A stretch of 48,633 bases of DNA from Aeromonas lusitana (GCF_002812985.1 NZ_PGCP01000020.1:1-48633), one strand, 5' to 3'; counted from the stretch's first letter, positions 9,654-18,999 are shown. Notes: a model not told the origin generated them from the letters alone. Numbers and translations: made by a program.

Positions 9654-10526
9654 ATGAAGCGAATTATGCTATTCCTGGTGACCAACCTGGCCGTCATGCT
9701 GGTGCTGGGGGTGGTACTCAATATCCTGTTCTCGGTTCTGGGGATCAACAAGTCCAGTATTTCCGGTCTGTTGGTGTTCTGTGCCGTGTTCGGTTTTGGG
9801 GGTTCCTTTATCTCCTTGCTGATGTCCAAGTGGATGGCCAAGCGCAGCTATGGCGTCCAGGTCATCGAGCAGCCCCGTAACGAGACCGAGCACTGGCTGG
9901 TGAGCACAGTGGCCCGTCAGGCCCGTGAAGCGGGGATCAAGATGCCGGAAGTGGGGATCTACGACTCCCCCGAGATGAACGCCTTCGCCACCGGTGCCCG
10001 CCGCGATGACTCGCTGGTGGCTGTATCGTCCGGCCTGCTCTACAGCATGAGCCGCGACGAGGCGGAAGCCGTGCTGGCCCACGAGGTGAGCCACGTGGCC
10101 AACGGTGATATGGTGACTCTGACCCTGATCCAGGGGGTGGTGAACACCTTCGTGATGTTCTTCGCCCGCATCGTGGCCGGCGTCATCAGCAATTTCTTCA
10201 GCTCGAGCAACAGCGAAGAGAGCAGCAGCTCCGGTGGTTTTGCCTACATGATCACCGTCTTCGTGCTGGAGATGATCTTCGGCGTGCTGGCCTCCATGAT
10301 CGTCATGTGGTTCAGCCGTCAACGTGAATTCCGCGCCGATGCGGGCGCCGCCAAGCTGGCCGGTCGCGACAAGATGATCGCCGCCCTGCAGCGTCTCTCC
10401 CGCGGTGCCGAGCCGCAGATGGAAGGCTCCATGATGGCCTTTGGCATCAACGGCAAGCGCTCCATGAGCGAGCTGTTCATGAGCCACCCGCCCATCGAGC
10501 AGCGCATCGCCGCCCTGCGCGGTTAG
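9654..10526 (+). CDS. htpX: Membrane protease HtpX
   Basis: Inner-membrane M48 zinc metalloprotease that takes part in membrane-protein quality control. 290 aa. Two N-terminal TM segments (about 4-28 and 34-56) are followed by the zinc motif HEVSH (143-147), two more TM segments (about 155-180 and 197-220) and the third ligand in RQREFRAD (Glu225). The frame is open upstream to 9513, but ATG 9654 has AAGGAG and gives the standard MKRIMLF start. I did not find a convincing sigma-32 promoter in the 113-nt gap after bioD. Confidence 0.96.
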   Translation: MKRIMLFLVTNLAVMLVLGVVLNILFSVLGINKSSISGLLVFCAVFGFGGSFISLLMSKWMAKRSYGVQVIEQPRNETEHWLVSTVARQAREAGIKMPEVGIYDSPEMNAFATGARRDDSLVAVSSGLLYSMSRDEAEAVLAHEVSHVANGDMVTLTLIQGVVNTFVMFFARIVAGVISNFFSSSNSEESSSSGGFAYMITVFVLEMIFGVLASMIVMWFSRQREFRADAGAAKLAGRDKMIAALQRLSRGAEPQMEGSMMAFGINGKRSMSELFMSHPPIEQRIAALRG

Positions 10527-10540
10527 GCGTATCGCCAGTA

Positions 10541-10568
10541 AAAACGGCTGCCCAAGGGCAGCCGTTTT
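10541..10568. terminator. Bidirectional terminator between htpX and the MOSC fusion gene
   Basis: A 13-bp stem AAAACGGCTGCCC/GGGCAGCCGTTTT has only a 2-nt AA centre, with A and T runs on the two sides. It serves two convergent genes. Confidence 0.85.
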
Positions 10569-10601
10569 GCTTTCTGGGGCACTTGGCCCTCACATCCCCC
10601 C

Positions 10602-12422
10602 TTATCGGGGTCCGATCACCAGATTCGTGAGCGGCACGGCGCAGCAGGTGAGGATCTTGCCTTCGGCCCGCTCGGCGGCCGTGATGGCCGGCGCATCCGG
10701 GTGATCCACTTCCCCCGACAGCAGGGTCTGCTTGCAACTGCCGCAGATGCCGGCGCGGCAGCTCCAGGGCAGCTCAACCCCTTGCTTGTGGGCCTGGTCC
10801 AGTACGGTGCCCTGGTTGTTACCGGCAAAACTCTGCTCACCGATGCGCAGTTGCACCGCCTTGTGGGGGCGGGCCACCGAGAGGATGGCGCCACCGAAGC
10901 TCTCCTGCTGGATGTGCTCGGCGGGTACGCCGAGGGCGACAAGCTGGGTTGCCGCCTCGCTCATAAAGCCGTGGGGGCCGCACAGGAAGACTTCTCGCGC
11001 CAGCAGGCTCGGGATCCTGGCGAGGTGCGCCTGACTCAGGCGACCGCTGAGCCCCTGCCAGTGGGGACCGGGCTGGCTCAGGATCAGGGTGAGTTGCATA
11101 CCGGCCTGGCTCAGGGCATGCAGTTCGGCGGCGGCCGGAATGTCGGCCTCGCTGCGACACAGGTGCATGAAATGCACCTCGTCGAGCTCATGGCGCAGCC
11201 GCAGGGTGCGGGCGATGGCGAGCATGGGGGTGATGCCGGAACCCGCTGAGAGCAGCAGCAATTTGCGCTCAAGCCCTAAGTGGAAATTACCCGCGGGGGG
11301 GCTGGCCAGAAGGCGGTCACCGACCTTGAGCTGACTGTGCAGCCAGGGGGAGATGCGACCGTCACCGAGGCGCTTGACGCTGATGCTGTAACGCTCTGGC
11401 TGATCCGGCGTGGAGCTCAGGGTGTAACGCCGTTGCAGTCGCTCTCGCCCCTGTCCCTGACCGATATCCAGACTGATGGGCAGGTGCTGGCCTGGCAGGT
11501 AGTCCGGCAGGGGCTCGCCATCGGCAGCCTCGAACCAGAAGGTCTCCAGATCCCGGGCAAGGGGCTCGCGCGCGACGCAGACCAGCTCCCGTTTTTTCGG
11601 CGCGCCGTTGGGATAGACCGGCGGACGGGCGCGCTCCAGCACCTCTATCTCACTGCCCGCCTCGATCCAGCCCTCGTTCAGGGCCACCAGATTCTGGCCA
11701 AAATAGACCTCCCCATCCTCGCCCCGGCGATAGCGGGTCAGGGTGGCGAGTGGCTCCTTGAGGGCGTTGAAGCGATCGCTGCCGGGTTCGACCGTGGTCA
11801 TGATGCAGCGGCTGCAGGGCTTGGCGACCAGGAACTCAACCTCACCGATGCGGATCCGCTTCCAGCCATCCTCCTCGAACGGCTTGGTGCCACCTGCGAC
11901 CAGGTTGGTGCGAAACTGGCTCATCTGGTGCAGGGCATCGGATCTCAGGTTGAGATCCTCAAGGGAGGCCTGGCTGATGAGCAGCAGGGGATAGCCGTCG
12001 GCGAAGCTGACCCGGGTGCCTGTCTTGGCGCGAAAGCGATCGGAGCGCTCACCAAGCCAGAGCAGGCGTACCGGCTCACCGGCCACGCGGCTCAACCAGG
12101 CATCGGCCTGATCGTGAGTATGCAGGGCCTGGAAGCTGTCGCTCCAGACGCCGGTGGCCTGGGGTGTGCGGCTGAATGCCTGCTCCTGCAAGGTGAGGGG
12201 GGCAAGGCCCGGGTAGCGGAGCAGCAAGCCACCCTCGACGGGCGAAGCCGCGACCAGCTGCAACTGGGGATGGGTGCGGGCCGTGATGAAGCTGCCGTCC
12301 GGTTTGACCACCATGTAGCGGCGATCCCCCAGTAGCCCTTCCTCGGTTACCCGAGTACGGGAGAGTGGCATGCCCGCCGTCGATTTGATGGGATAGAGGT
12401 GAATGCTGTCGAGCCTTGGCAT
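10602..12422 (-). CDS. YcbX-like MOSC / flavin reductase / 2Fe-2S fusion protein
   Basis: 606 aa. Domains in order: MOSC N-terminal beta-barrel (1-about 115); MOSC core (about 130-265) with KPCSRCIMTT, where Cys206 aligns with the molybdenum-binding Cys of mARC/YcbX, and FGQNLVAL; FAD-binding domain (about 278-380, RRYTLSS); NAD(P)-binding domain (about 385-500, LLSAGSGITPM); plant-type ferredoxin with Cys555, 560, 563 and 593 (CX4CX2CX29C). E. coli YcbX (about 369 aa) has only MOSC plus ferredoxin and takes electrons from CysJ when reducing N-hydroxylated compounds. Here an Hcr-like reductase sits between the two, so one chain could go from NAD(P)H to the molybdenum site. Start 12422 has AAGGAC upstream; the longer frame (to 12482) lacks this. 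Confidence 0.85.
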   Translation of the reverse strand: MPRLDSIHLYPIKSTAGMPLSRTRVTEEGLLGDRRYMVVKPDGSFITARTHPQLQLVAASPVEGGLLLRYPGLAPLTLQEQAFSRTPQATGVWSDSFQALHTHDQADAWLSRVAGEPVRLLWLGERSDRFRAKTGTRVSFADGYPLLLISQASLEDLNLRSDALHQMSQFRTNLVAGGTKPFEEDGWKRIRIGEVEFLVAKPCSRCIMTTVEPGSDRFNALKEPLATLTRYRRGEDGEVYFGQNLVALNEGWIEAGSEIEVLERARPPVYPNGAPKKRELVCVAREPLARDLETFWFEAADGEPLPDYLPGQHLPISLDIGQGQGRERLQRRYTLSSTPDQPERYSISVKRLGDGRISPWLHSQLKVGDRLLASPPAGNFHLGLERKLLLLSAGSGITPMLAIARTLRLRHELDEVHFMHLCRSEADIPAAAELHALSQAGMQLTLILSQPGPHWQGLSGRLSQAHLARIPSLLAREVFLCGPHGFMSEAATQLVALGVPAEHIQQESFGGAILSVARPHKAVQLRIGEQSFAGNNQGTVLDQAHKQGVELPWSCRAGICGSCKQTLLSGEVDHPDAPAITAAERAEGKILTCCAVPLTNLVIGPR

Positions 12423-12532
12423 GTCAAAGTCCTTGTTAATCACGAGAGCGCAGATGTTAACCGTCTTGGGGGCGCCAACCAAGCCTTCAATGAGGGGGAG
12501 TGCAGGGAGGCTAGCACCTGGGAATGAGCAAT

Positions 12533-12558
12533 AAAAAGCCCGGCAGTTTGGCCGGGCT
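12533..12558 (-). terminator. Intrinsic terminator of the ydcH-like gene
   Basis: 8-bp stem AGCCCGGC/GCCGGGCT with a 6-nt loop and a T run on the minus strand, 38 nt past the small gene. It separates it from the MOSC fusion gene. Confidence 0.85.
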
Positions 12559-12596
12559 GGGGGATAAGTTGCTTATCCGGGTATTCGTCGAGGCGT

Positions 12597-12812
12597 CTAA
12601 TGTGGATGTTGTTTGAGGATGTCGTATATCTCCTCTTTCAGTCTAAGTTTCTGTTTTTTCAGATCCTTCACCTCGGAGCTGTAGTCGCTGGCGTGATGCT
12701 TTTCCAACTTTCTAATCTCCGCATCCAGGTCGTTGTGCAAGTCAAACTTCTTCTGGAAATGGACATCACTGCTCTTCAGTTGCGAGATGAGATCTCTGTA
12801 CTCTGGGAACAT
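12597..12812 (-). CDS. YdcH-like DUF465 small protein
   Basis: 71 aa, close to E. coli YdcH: both begin MFPEYRDLIS and share the KKQKLRLKEEI C-terminal region. The whole chain is charged and predicted as a two-helix coiled coil. The ribosome site AAGGAGG lies 9 nt before ATG 12812. The function of the family is not known to me. Single-gene unit with its own terminator. Confidence 0.88.
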   Translation of the reverse strand: MFPEYRDLISQLKSSDVHFQKKFDLHNDLDAEIRKLEKHHASDYSSEVKDLKKQKLRLKEEIYDILKQHPH

Positions 12813-13044
12813 GTAATGAAGCCTCCTTGTTGTCGTCTGATTGTGCCTTGACCTTCAAACTACCCCTATCCTCGGCGGATAAATGTGATCCGGTTCAAAT
12901 TCGAGGGCAATGGATCCCGATACGCGAAGACGAGTTTTTAACTGCTTGAATCACAAGCTGATAAGGGATTTATGAGTAAGCGGGAGTGTGCTGAATCGGG
13001 ACTGACGTCACGTTTGTGACCATGAGATGACAACCACAGGCAGC

Positions 13045-13066
13045 AAAAAGGGGCCCAGCGGCCCCT
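13045..13066 (-). terminator. Intrinsic terminator of the 13087-15047 unit
   Basis: 7-bp stem AGGGGCC/GGCCCCT with a 4-nt loop, followed by TTTTT on the minus strand. Confidence 0.85.
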
Positions 13067-13086
13067 CGTTGCAAAGCAGATGCGTT

Positions 13087-13677
13087 TTACTCTTTCTTCT
13101 TTTTCTTCTCGGGCAGGGGCTGGCCGTCACGGGCGATCACCTTGCCCACTTCGAAGCCAATCTGAGCCGCCAGCTCTTCCAGATCCGGCGCCTTGGCCTC
13201 GTTGCCGATGGCGTACTGGTAGTTGGCTATGGTGATCTTCTGCGCCACCGGGGTGCCCGGGACTATGGGCTCACGCCAGCCCTGACCCACATGAGCGACG
13301 AGCGTGCCGTTCATGATGAGCTCGCCGACGATCTCCTGGGTCGGAATGCCCTTGCCGTAGGTGAGGCCCTGGGGATGCTTCTTGCCCACCAGAGGCTCGG
13401 TGCTGGCAGGCAGCAGCTTGGTGCGGATCAGCCACTTGGGATCCTTGGTCTTGCCCACCGCCTTGCCGGTCTGATACTCGTTGATCTTGATGGTCTTGAT
13501 CATCTGGGCCATGAATTCCTTGGTCAGCGCCTTTTGCGCCTCGCTGGTCTCATCGATGGCGATGGGGGCCACATACCAGATTTTGGGGGCAGATGCCTTG
13601 GGCGCGGCCGGTGCGGTTTGCGCCATGGCCAGAGGGCTGAGCAGGAGAGCAGCCAACAAGAGTCCGATTTTCTTCAT
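13087..13677 (-). CDS. Exported protein of unknown function
   Basis: 196 aa. A clear signal peptide (MKKIGLLLAALLLSPLAMA, cleaved before about QTAPAAP) precedes an Ala/Pro-rich linker and a globular part of about 150 residues with no domain I recognise. The tail ends in a run of five lysines and a glutamate. No cysteines appear in the mature protein and there is no lipobox, so it is probably periplasmic. Two ATGs lie next to each other (13680 and 13677); 13677 is better spaced from GGA. It starts 11 nt after the MATE gene and shares its terminator, so the two are probably cotranscribed. Confidence 0.8.
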   Translation of the reverse strand: MKKIGLLLAALLLSPLAMAQTAPAAPKASAPKIWYVAPIAIDETSEAQKALTKEFMAQMIKTIKINEYQTGKAVGKTKDPKWLIRTKLLPASTEPLVGKKHPQGLTYGKGIPTQEIVGELIMNGTLVAHVGQGWREPIVPGTPVAQKITIANYQYAIGNEAKAPDLEELAAQIGFEVGKVIARDGQPLPEKKKKKE

Positions 13678-13688
13678 CATGATTCCGC

Positions 13689-15047
13689 TTATGATTCCAC
13701 AGATGTTTCGACAAGGATTTTGTTTTGCCAGCGGCGACTGCGCCAGCGCCAGAACATGGCCAGACCGCGCACCCACTCATCGCAGGCAAGGGCCAGCCAG
13801 ATGCCGACCAGACCATAACCTTGCACGATACCAAGGAAATAGGCGAGCGGAACGGCAATTCCCCACATAGAGACGAGCGCCATGTAGAGCGGGAAACGGG
13901 CATCCCCGGTGGCGCGCAGGGCGTTGATCACCACCAGGTTGAAGGTGCGGCCGGGTTCGAGGATGAGGCTGATGAGAAACAGCTGGGCGACCTGGGTGAT
14001 GATGTCGGGATCGTCGGTGAACAGGCTGATGATGGTGCGCCCGTTCAGCGCCGCGGCGATGGCGATCAGGGTCGTCACGATAAGGCCGAGCTTGAGGCTC
14101 TTGAGCAACTGTTTGTAGGCCTGCTCGAAGCGGCGCGCCCCCGCCAGATGGCCGATGATGATCTCGTTGCCAAGGCCGATGGAGAGACCGAACAGCAATA
14201 TGAACAGGCAGATCTGGAAGAAGTAGGACTGGGTCGCCAGCGCCTTGTCGCCGAGCAGGCCGACAAAGGCCGTCACCACCATGAACTGCAGCATCCAGGA
14301 GAGGTTCTCCCCCGCCGCCGGCAGGCCTATGTGCAGCACCTTGTCCAGCATGGCCTTGCTCGGTCGCACTATCTCAGGCAGCCGCAGCTTGATACCGGTC
14401 TTGCGGGTCACCAGCCACACCAGCAGCACAACGCCGACGATGCGCCCCGCGACCGTGCTGATGGCGACGCCGGCCACCCCGAGCTGGGGCAGACCGAACC
14501 AGCCGTAGAGCAGCAGCAGGTTGCCGACGAAGGTGATGAGGTTGACGATCAGGGTCACATACATGGCCTGACGGGTGTGGCCGTGGGCGCGCAGGGTGGC
14601 GGCCAGGCAGAGCGCCGCCGCCTCAGGCAGCAGGCACAGACCGATGATCTGCAGGTAAAGAGTTGCATCCCCCATCAGGTTGGCGGGCAGGTTCATCAGG
14701 GCCAGCATGGTGCTGGCGCCAGCCATGACGCCGACCGCGGCCACCAGCCCCACCAGCAGGTTAAAGCCGATGGCGGTGTGGATGACTACCCGGGCTTGTT
14801 CCTTGTTCCCCGCCCCCAGATACTGGGTGATGACCACGCTGGTGCCTATGCTGACGAAGCTGAACAAGGTGATGGCGAGATCGAACACCTGGTTGCCGAC
14901 TGCAAGGGCCGCCACCCCCTGATAGGAGACGTGTCCCACCATGAAGGTGTTGAGGGCCCCGGTCAGAAAGTGCAGGGCGAGATCGATGAACAGTGGCCAG
15001 GTCAGGGCGAAGAGGGTGCCCGGGCCTGCGTGGGATTGAGTCTGCAT
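13689..15047 (-). CDS. MATE family efflux transporter
   Basis: Inner-membrane drug or metabolite/cation antiporter. 452 aa with about 12 membrane segments arranged as two repeats; typical MATE stretches include the N-terminal GALNTFMVGHVSYQG and the second-half GDARFPLYMALVSMW. It resembles the YeeO-like branch more than NorM, but the substrate cannot be read from the sequence. A GTG start at 15074 would add 9 residues; ATG 15047 (MQTQSHAG) is preferred. It is followed closely by the exported-protein gene. Confidence 0.9.
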   Translation of the reverse strand: MQTQSHAGPGTLFALTWPLFIDLALHFLTGALNTFMVGHVSYQGVAALAVGNQVFDLAITLFSFVSIGTSVVITQYLGAGNKEQARVVIHTAIGFNLLVGLVAAVGVMAGASTMLALMNLPANLMGDATLYLQIIGLCLLPEAAALCLAATLRAHGHTRQAMYVTLIVNLITFVGNLLLLYGWFGLPQLGVAGVAISTVAGRIVGVVLLVWLVTRKTGIKLRLPEIVRPSKAMLDKVLHIGLPAAGENLSWMLQFMVVTAFVGLLGDKALATQSYFFQICLFILLFGLSIGLGNEIIIGHLAGARRFEQAYKQLLKSLKLGLIVTTLIAIAAALNGRTIISLFTDDPDIITQVAQLFLISLILEPGRTFNLVVINALRATGDARFPLYMALVSMWGIAVPLAYFLGIVQGYGLVGIWLALACDEWVRGLAMFWRWRSRRWQNKILVETSVES

Positions 15048-15179
15048 GGCATATCCAAATAGGGAGGATGGCACTCGTCAGTGCTATCTGGACGGGCATT
15101 TAACACCAAGAGCCATCGGGGTGCAATGTATGTTCCGGCCATCCCGATCCTGTGTGGAACGGGATGACCGAACCCGATG

Positions 15180-17003
15180 TTAGGCAGGGGTTGCGCCGGC
15201 CTCCTGCTCCGAGGGCAGGGTGAGCCGAGCCGAGTCCGGCAGCGCCTCGTCTCTTGGCCAGGATGCGCCCATGGGCTCCGGGCTTATCGCCTGCTCCTCC
15301 GCGTCCTTGAACAGGGGTTCCCGGTAGCCGCGGGTCATGCGCAGGGCCTGATACATGTCGGGGTAGAGGACGATGCCCTCGTCGCCGACCCGGATCCCGG
15401 CCTGCTGCAACCAGTGAGTCATCTGACCGTGGCGACCGGCCATCACCATGTGGATACCCCGTCGTTTGAGCTCCTTGTGCAGCTCCCCCACCATGCTCAT
15501 CACGCTGATGTCCTGATGGGTGAAGCAGGCGACGGCATCGATCACCAGACACTTGGGACTACGGGGATCCTGCACCAGCAGGGCCAGCACCCGCCGCTTG
15601 AAGTAGGGGGCGTTGAAGTAGGTGAGCGGCGAGTTGAAGCGATAGACCAGGATGCCGGGAATGGCCTTGGCCTGCTCGTTGTCTCCCAGGGTACGCACCA
15701 CGCCCTCGTCATCCATGCCGAGCAGCTGATCCGTGGGGCGCATCACGTTGCGCAGGAACTGGAACAGCCCCAGCAAGACCGCGAGGGTGATCCCCGGGAT
15801 CACCCCCATGGCCAGCACGCTGATAAAGGTGACTATCGCCAGCCAGAAGGCGGCTCTGTCCGAGTTGCGCAGGGCCCAGAGCCCGCGAAAATCGGTCAGC
15901 GACAGGGACGCCATCACCAGCACCACCCCGAGGGCGGCGGTGGGAATGTATTGCAGGGGGGACGTCAGGTAGAAGGTGACCAAAGCGATGACGGCGGCGG
16001 CTATGATGGAGACCAGCTGACTCTTGCCACCGTTGGCGTCGTTGACTGCGGTGCGCGAATCCGCTCCGCTGATGGCAAAGCCCTGGGAGGCGGCGGCGGC
16101 CAGGTTCGCCATGCCGAGCGCCCGAAATTCTTTGTCTGCATCGATCTCGTAGCCGTTTTTGGCGGCGAAGCTGCGAGCGGTCAGCATCATGGAGACGAAG
16201 CTCACCATGGCGAGGTTGAGGGCGGGCAGCACGAGTTCGCGCATCAGGCCGGGGGGAAACTCCGGCATCTGGAAGGTGGGCAGGCCGGAGCCGATGGCCC
16301 CCAGGGTGGCGATGTCGAAGCGACCGAGATCAAACGCCCACACCAGGGCCGCGGTCACCACCATGGCCACCATGGAGGAGGGCCAGGCCGGTTTATAGCG
16401 CTTGGCCAGCAACAGGGTGAGCAGGGCGGTCAGACTCATCCCCAGGGTCGGCAGATGGGTCTGGGTGATGTAGTGGGTGCCGTTGAGGATCCGCTCGATG
16501 AGGTAGCGTTCGCTGAAGGTGAAGCCGAAAATCTTGGAGAGCTGACCCACCATGATGGTGATGGCCACCCCGTTGAGCAGCCCCATCAGGATGGGGCGGG
16601 AGAGAAAGTCCGCCAGCACCCCCAGCTTGAAACGGCTGGCGATGAGGCACCAGAAACCTGTCATGGCGGTCATGGTCATCACCAGTTGCCAGTGGCGGGT
16701 GGCATCGCCGGCGGCGAGCGGCGTCACCACGGCGGCGATGACGGCGCAGGTGGCGGCGTCCGGGCCGACGATCAACTGGCGGGAGGTTCCAAACAGGGCA
16801 TAGACCAGCATGGGCAATATGCAGGAGTAGAGACCGACGATGGCGCCGACCCCGGCGAGTTCGGAATAGGCGATCGCCACCGGCAAGGCCACCGCGGCCA
16901 CCGACAGGCCTGCGCGAAGGTCCGGCACCAGCCAGGCCCGCTGATATTGCAGCAGGGCGGCGAGGCCCGGCAGCCAGCGTTCGAGAGAGAAGAAGTCGCG
17001 CAT
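15180..17003 (-). CDS. SulP-family anion permease with STAS domain
   Basis: 607 aa inner-membrane transporter of the SLC26/SulP family. The membrane part spans about residues 20-430 (VALPVAIAYSELAGVGAIVGLYSC near the start, then GADSRTAVNDANGGKSQLVSI). A cytoplasmic STAS domain spans about 450-560 (LVIDAVACFTHQDISVM). An acidic, Ala/Glu/Pro-rich tail follows. Substrates in the family include sulfate, bicarbonate and dicarboxylates; the sequence does not decide. No strong ribosome site precedes ATG 17003. The SulP stop and the downstream MATE start are separated by 132 nt with nothing obvious in it. Confidence 0.9.
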   Translation of the reverse strand: MRDFFSLERWLPGLAALLQYQRAWLVPDLRAGLSVAAVALPVAIAYSELAGVGAIVGLYSCILPMLVYALFGTSRQLIVGPDAATCAVIAAVVTPLAAGDATRHWQLVMTMTAMTGFWCLIASRFKLGVLADFLSRPILMGLLNGVAITIMVGQLSKIFGFTFSERYLIERILNGTHYITQTHLPTLGMSLTALLTLLLAKRYKPAWPSSMVAMVVTAALVWAFDLGRFDIATLGAIGSGLPTFQMPEFPPGLMRELVLPALNLAMVSFVSMMLTARSFAAKNGYEIDADKEFRALGMANLAAAASQGFAISGADSRTAVNDANGGKSQLVSIIAAAVIALVTFYLTSPLQYIPTAALGVVLVMASLSLTDFRGLWALRNSDRAAFWLAIVTFISVLAMGVIPGITLAVLLGLFQFLRNVMRPTDQLLGMDDEGVVRTLGDNEQAKAIPGILVYRFNSPLTYFNAPYFKRRVLALLVQDPRSPKCLVIDAVACFTHQDISVMSMVGELHKELKRRGIHMVMAGRHGQMTHWLQQAGIRVGDEGIVLYPDMYQALRMTRGYREPLFKDAEEQAISPEPMGASWPRDEALPDSARLTLPSEQEAGATPA

Positions 17004-17073
17004 TAATTAACCCATTGAGTAATAAACAGCTTTTTCGTAGTTTGCCCATGCATGGCGGGGCATTGCAACGGCG

Positions 17074-17658
17074 TTATGACCATACCACCTCAAGGTCGGG
17101 CCAGATCTGCTGCCAGCGTTTCGTCAGGATGCGCTGCACGAACACCTGGTTATCCTGGCGGCATCTCGGGTTAGCACTCACTCGCAGTGACCAGTTATGA
17201 CCAAAGCCATAGGGCGCCAGCCATTCGAACGTGTCATCGGCTAGCAAGCGAACCCCGATACAGGTGGGGATCTCCACCCAGTGGCTGAGGGCTTCCAGGC
17301 TGCTCACGAAGGGGGGAACCTGTTGGCGCAGGTGCATGCGGGCCTGATTGCGTACCTCCCAGCGCTGATCTGGCAACCGGGCCGTCAAGCAGGCCTCATG
17401 ATCGGCCTCCGCCAATCCGTCCGGATCACTCCTGTCCAGATAGATGAGATCCAGATCGTTGAGCGGGGTCGAGGCGGTTTTCTGGTGCAGGTGATCCCAG
17501 ATGAGGTTGCGCACGAAGCCGGCGCCGAGCGCCCAGTCGGGCAAGTCCAGCGCCCGCGCCGCCCGCAGACAGGCCATGCGCACCGGATCGGCGCGCAGCA
17601 AGGCTTCGGTGCGCGATTGCAGGTGCGTATCCTGTTGGATTCGGGTCTCACTTTGCAT
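17074..17658 (-). CDS. Nucleotidyltransferase-like protein (PF06042 / DUF925 type)
   Basis: 194 aa. GAGFVRNLIWDHLH followed by NDLDLIYLD is the signature of this nucleotidyltransferase-fold family (glycine-rich helix plus the DxD metal motif). The role and substrate are unknown. The gene overlaps the end of the upstream acetyltransferase gene by 11 nt, so the two are probably translated together. Confidence 0.8.
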   Translation of the reverse strand: MQSETRIQQDTHLQSRTEALLRADPVRMACLRAARALDLPDWALGAGFVRNLIWDHLHQKTASTPLNDLDLIYLDRSDPDGLAEADHEACLTARLPDQRWEVRNQARMHLRQQVPPFVSSLEALSHWVEIPTCIGVRLLADDTFEWLAPYGFGHNWSLRVSANPRCRQDNQVFVQRILTKRWQQIWPDLEVVWS

Positions 17659-17905
17659 TGCGGCGCAGCCAGACGTCGATATAGCTGCAGGTGGGGATGA
17701 TGGTCAGCCCCTGTGCCTGGCTCCAGTCGTAGAGGTGGCGGGCCAGCCGATGGGCGATGCCTTGCCCCCTCAGCTCGCTGGGCACCTGGGTGCTGTAGGC
17801 CTCGACCGTGCTTGCATCCAGTTGGCGGTAGGCGAGACGGGAGAGTTTGCCGTCTACCACGCAGATAAACTGCTGCTGATCGGCCTGGTGAAGGATCTCG
17901 CTCAT
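17648..17905 (-). CDS. Small GNAT-type N-acetyltransferase
   Basis: 85 aa. A compact GNAT fold: YRQLDASTVEAYSTQVPSE then LRGQGIAHRLARHLYDWS, the acetyl-CoA pyrophosphate-binding loop (R/QxxGxG/A), then TCSYIDVWLRR. It belongs to the short single-domain type related to PF14542. GGAG lies 5 nt before ATG 17905. The frame is open further upstream, but the sequence there overlaps the cysM start region and does not look like protein. Divergent from cysM. Confidence 0.8.
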   Translation of the reverse strand: MSEILHQADQQQFICVVDGKLSRLAYRQLDASTVEAYSTQVPSELRGQGIAHRLARHLYDWSQAQGLTIIPTCSYIDVWLRRNAK

Positions 17906-18083
17906 GGTTGCTCCTCGAACTGTGGTTAGGGTAATGAGAGCATGCTGGTTGTGCTTTGCCAACCTTGTTCCTCTCTTTGCCTGCAGGACTCTTTGCCTGT
18001 GAATGAGGCTCGCATACACTGACCTGCCTGCGAGCGACCCGCTTGCCAAGGTATAGAACAGATAACGGAGGATGGATCCCGCC

Positions 18084-18974
18084 ATGGCCTTTGCCACCCT
18101 GGACAGTTTGATAGGCAACACCCCGCTGCTGCGGCTGCAGCGCATCAATCCCCACCCCGGCGTGACCCTGCTGGTGAAGCTGGAGGGCAACAACCCCGCC
18201 GGCTCGGTCAAGGACAGGCCGGCCCTGAACCTCATCAAGGCGGCGGAGGTGAGTGGTCGCTTATTGCCGGGGGAGCGGCTCATCGAGGCCACCTCCGGCA
18301 ACACCGGCATAGCGCTCGCCATGGTGGCGGCCGCCAGGGGCTACCCGATGCGGCTCATCATGCCCAGCAACATGAGCCAGGAGCGGCGCGACGCCATGCT
18401 GGCCTATGGCGCCGAGCTGGTGCTGGTGGAGGACGGCATGGAAGGGGCGCGCGATCTCGCCCTGGCCATGCAGGCGCGGGGGGAGGGGCTGGTGCTGGAT
18501 CAGTTCAACAACCCGGCCAATCCGGATGCCCATTATCTGTCGACCGGCCCCGAGATCTGGCACCAGAGCGAGGGGGCAATCACTCACTTCGTCTCGGCCA
18601 TGGGCACCACGGGTACCATCATGGGGGTCTCCCGTTACCTCAAGGAGCAGAATCCGGCCATCGAGGTGGTCGGCCTGCAACCGGCAGAAGGGAGCCAGAT
18701 CCCGGGGATCCGCCGCTGGCCCGCGGCCTATCTGCCCACCATCTTCGAGCCGGAGCGGGTCGATCGGGTGCTGGACGTGACGCTGGAGGAGTCGCTGGCC
18801 ATGATGCGCAGACTGGCGCGGGAAGAGGGGGTCTGCTGCGGGGTCAGCTCGGGGGGCGCCGTGGCCGGTGCCCTGCGGGTGGCCGCCGAGCTAAGCCAAG
18901 GGGTCGTGGTCGCCATCATCTGCGATCGGGGGGATCGCTACCTCTCCACCGGGGTGTTCAGCGACGCCCCCTGA
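18084..18974 (+). CDS. cysM: Cysteine synthase B
   Basis: PLP enzyme that makes cysteine from O-acetylserine and sulfide or thiosulfate. 296 aa. Closest to E. coli CysM, not CysK: EGNNPAGSVKDRPAL (PLP Lys43), EATSGNTGIALAM, GTTGTIMGVSRYLKEQ, GIRRWP, and the ending CDRGDRYLSTGVF. ATG 18072 would abut GGAGG directly, so ATG 18084 (12 nt from it) is preferred. Single gene, convergent with the alcohol dehydrogenase downstream. Confidence 0.95.
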   Translation: MAFATLDSLIGNTPLLRLQRINPHPGVTLLVKLEGNNPAGSVKDRPALNLIKAAEVSGRLLPGERLIEATSGNTGIALAMVAAARGYPMRLIMPSNMSQERRDAMLAYGAELVLVEDGMEGARDLALAMQARGEGLVLDQFNNPANPDAHYLSTGPEIWHQSEGAITHFVSAMGTTGTIMGVSRYLKEQNPAIEVVGLQPAEGSQIPGIRRWPAAYLPTIFEPERVDRVLDVTLEESLAMMRRLAREEGVCCGVSSGGAVAGALRVAAELSQGVVVAIICDRGDRYLSTGVFSDAP

Positions 18975-18999
18975 TCCCTTGCGCCATCCTCCGGGAGTC

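Noticed and set aside
15120..15179. ATCCCG...CGGGAT inverted repeat after the SulP gene as a terminator
   Set aside because: Only a 6-bp stem with a 13-nt loop and no T run on the minus strand.
15177..17006. Open frame of 609 codons on the + strand
   Set aside because: It lies exactly opposite the SulP gene. Its translation is rich in His, Gly, Gln and Asp, typical of the antisense of GC-rich genes, and has no domain.
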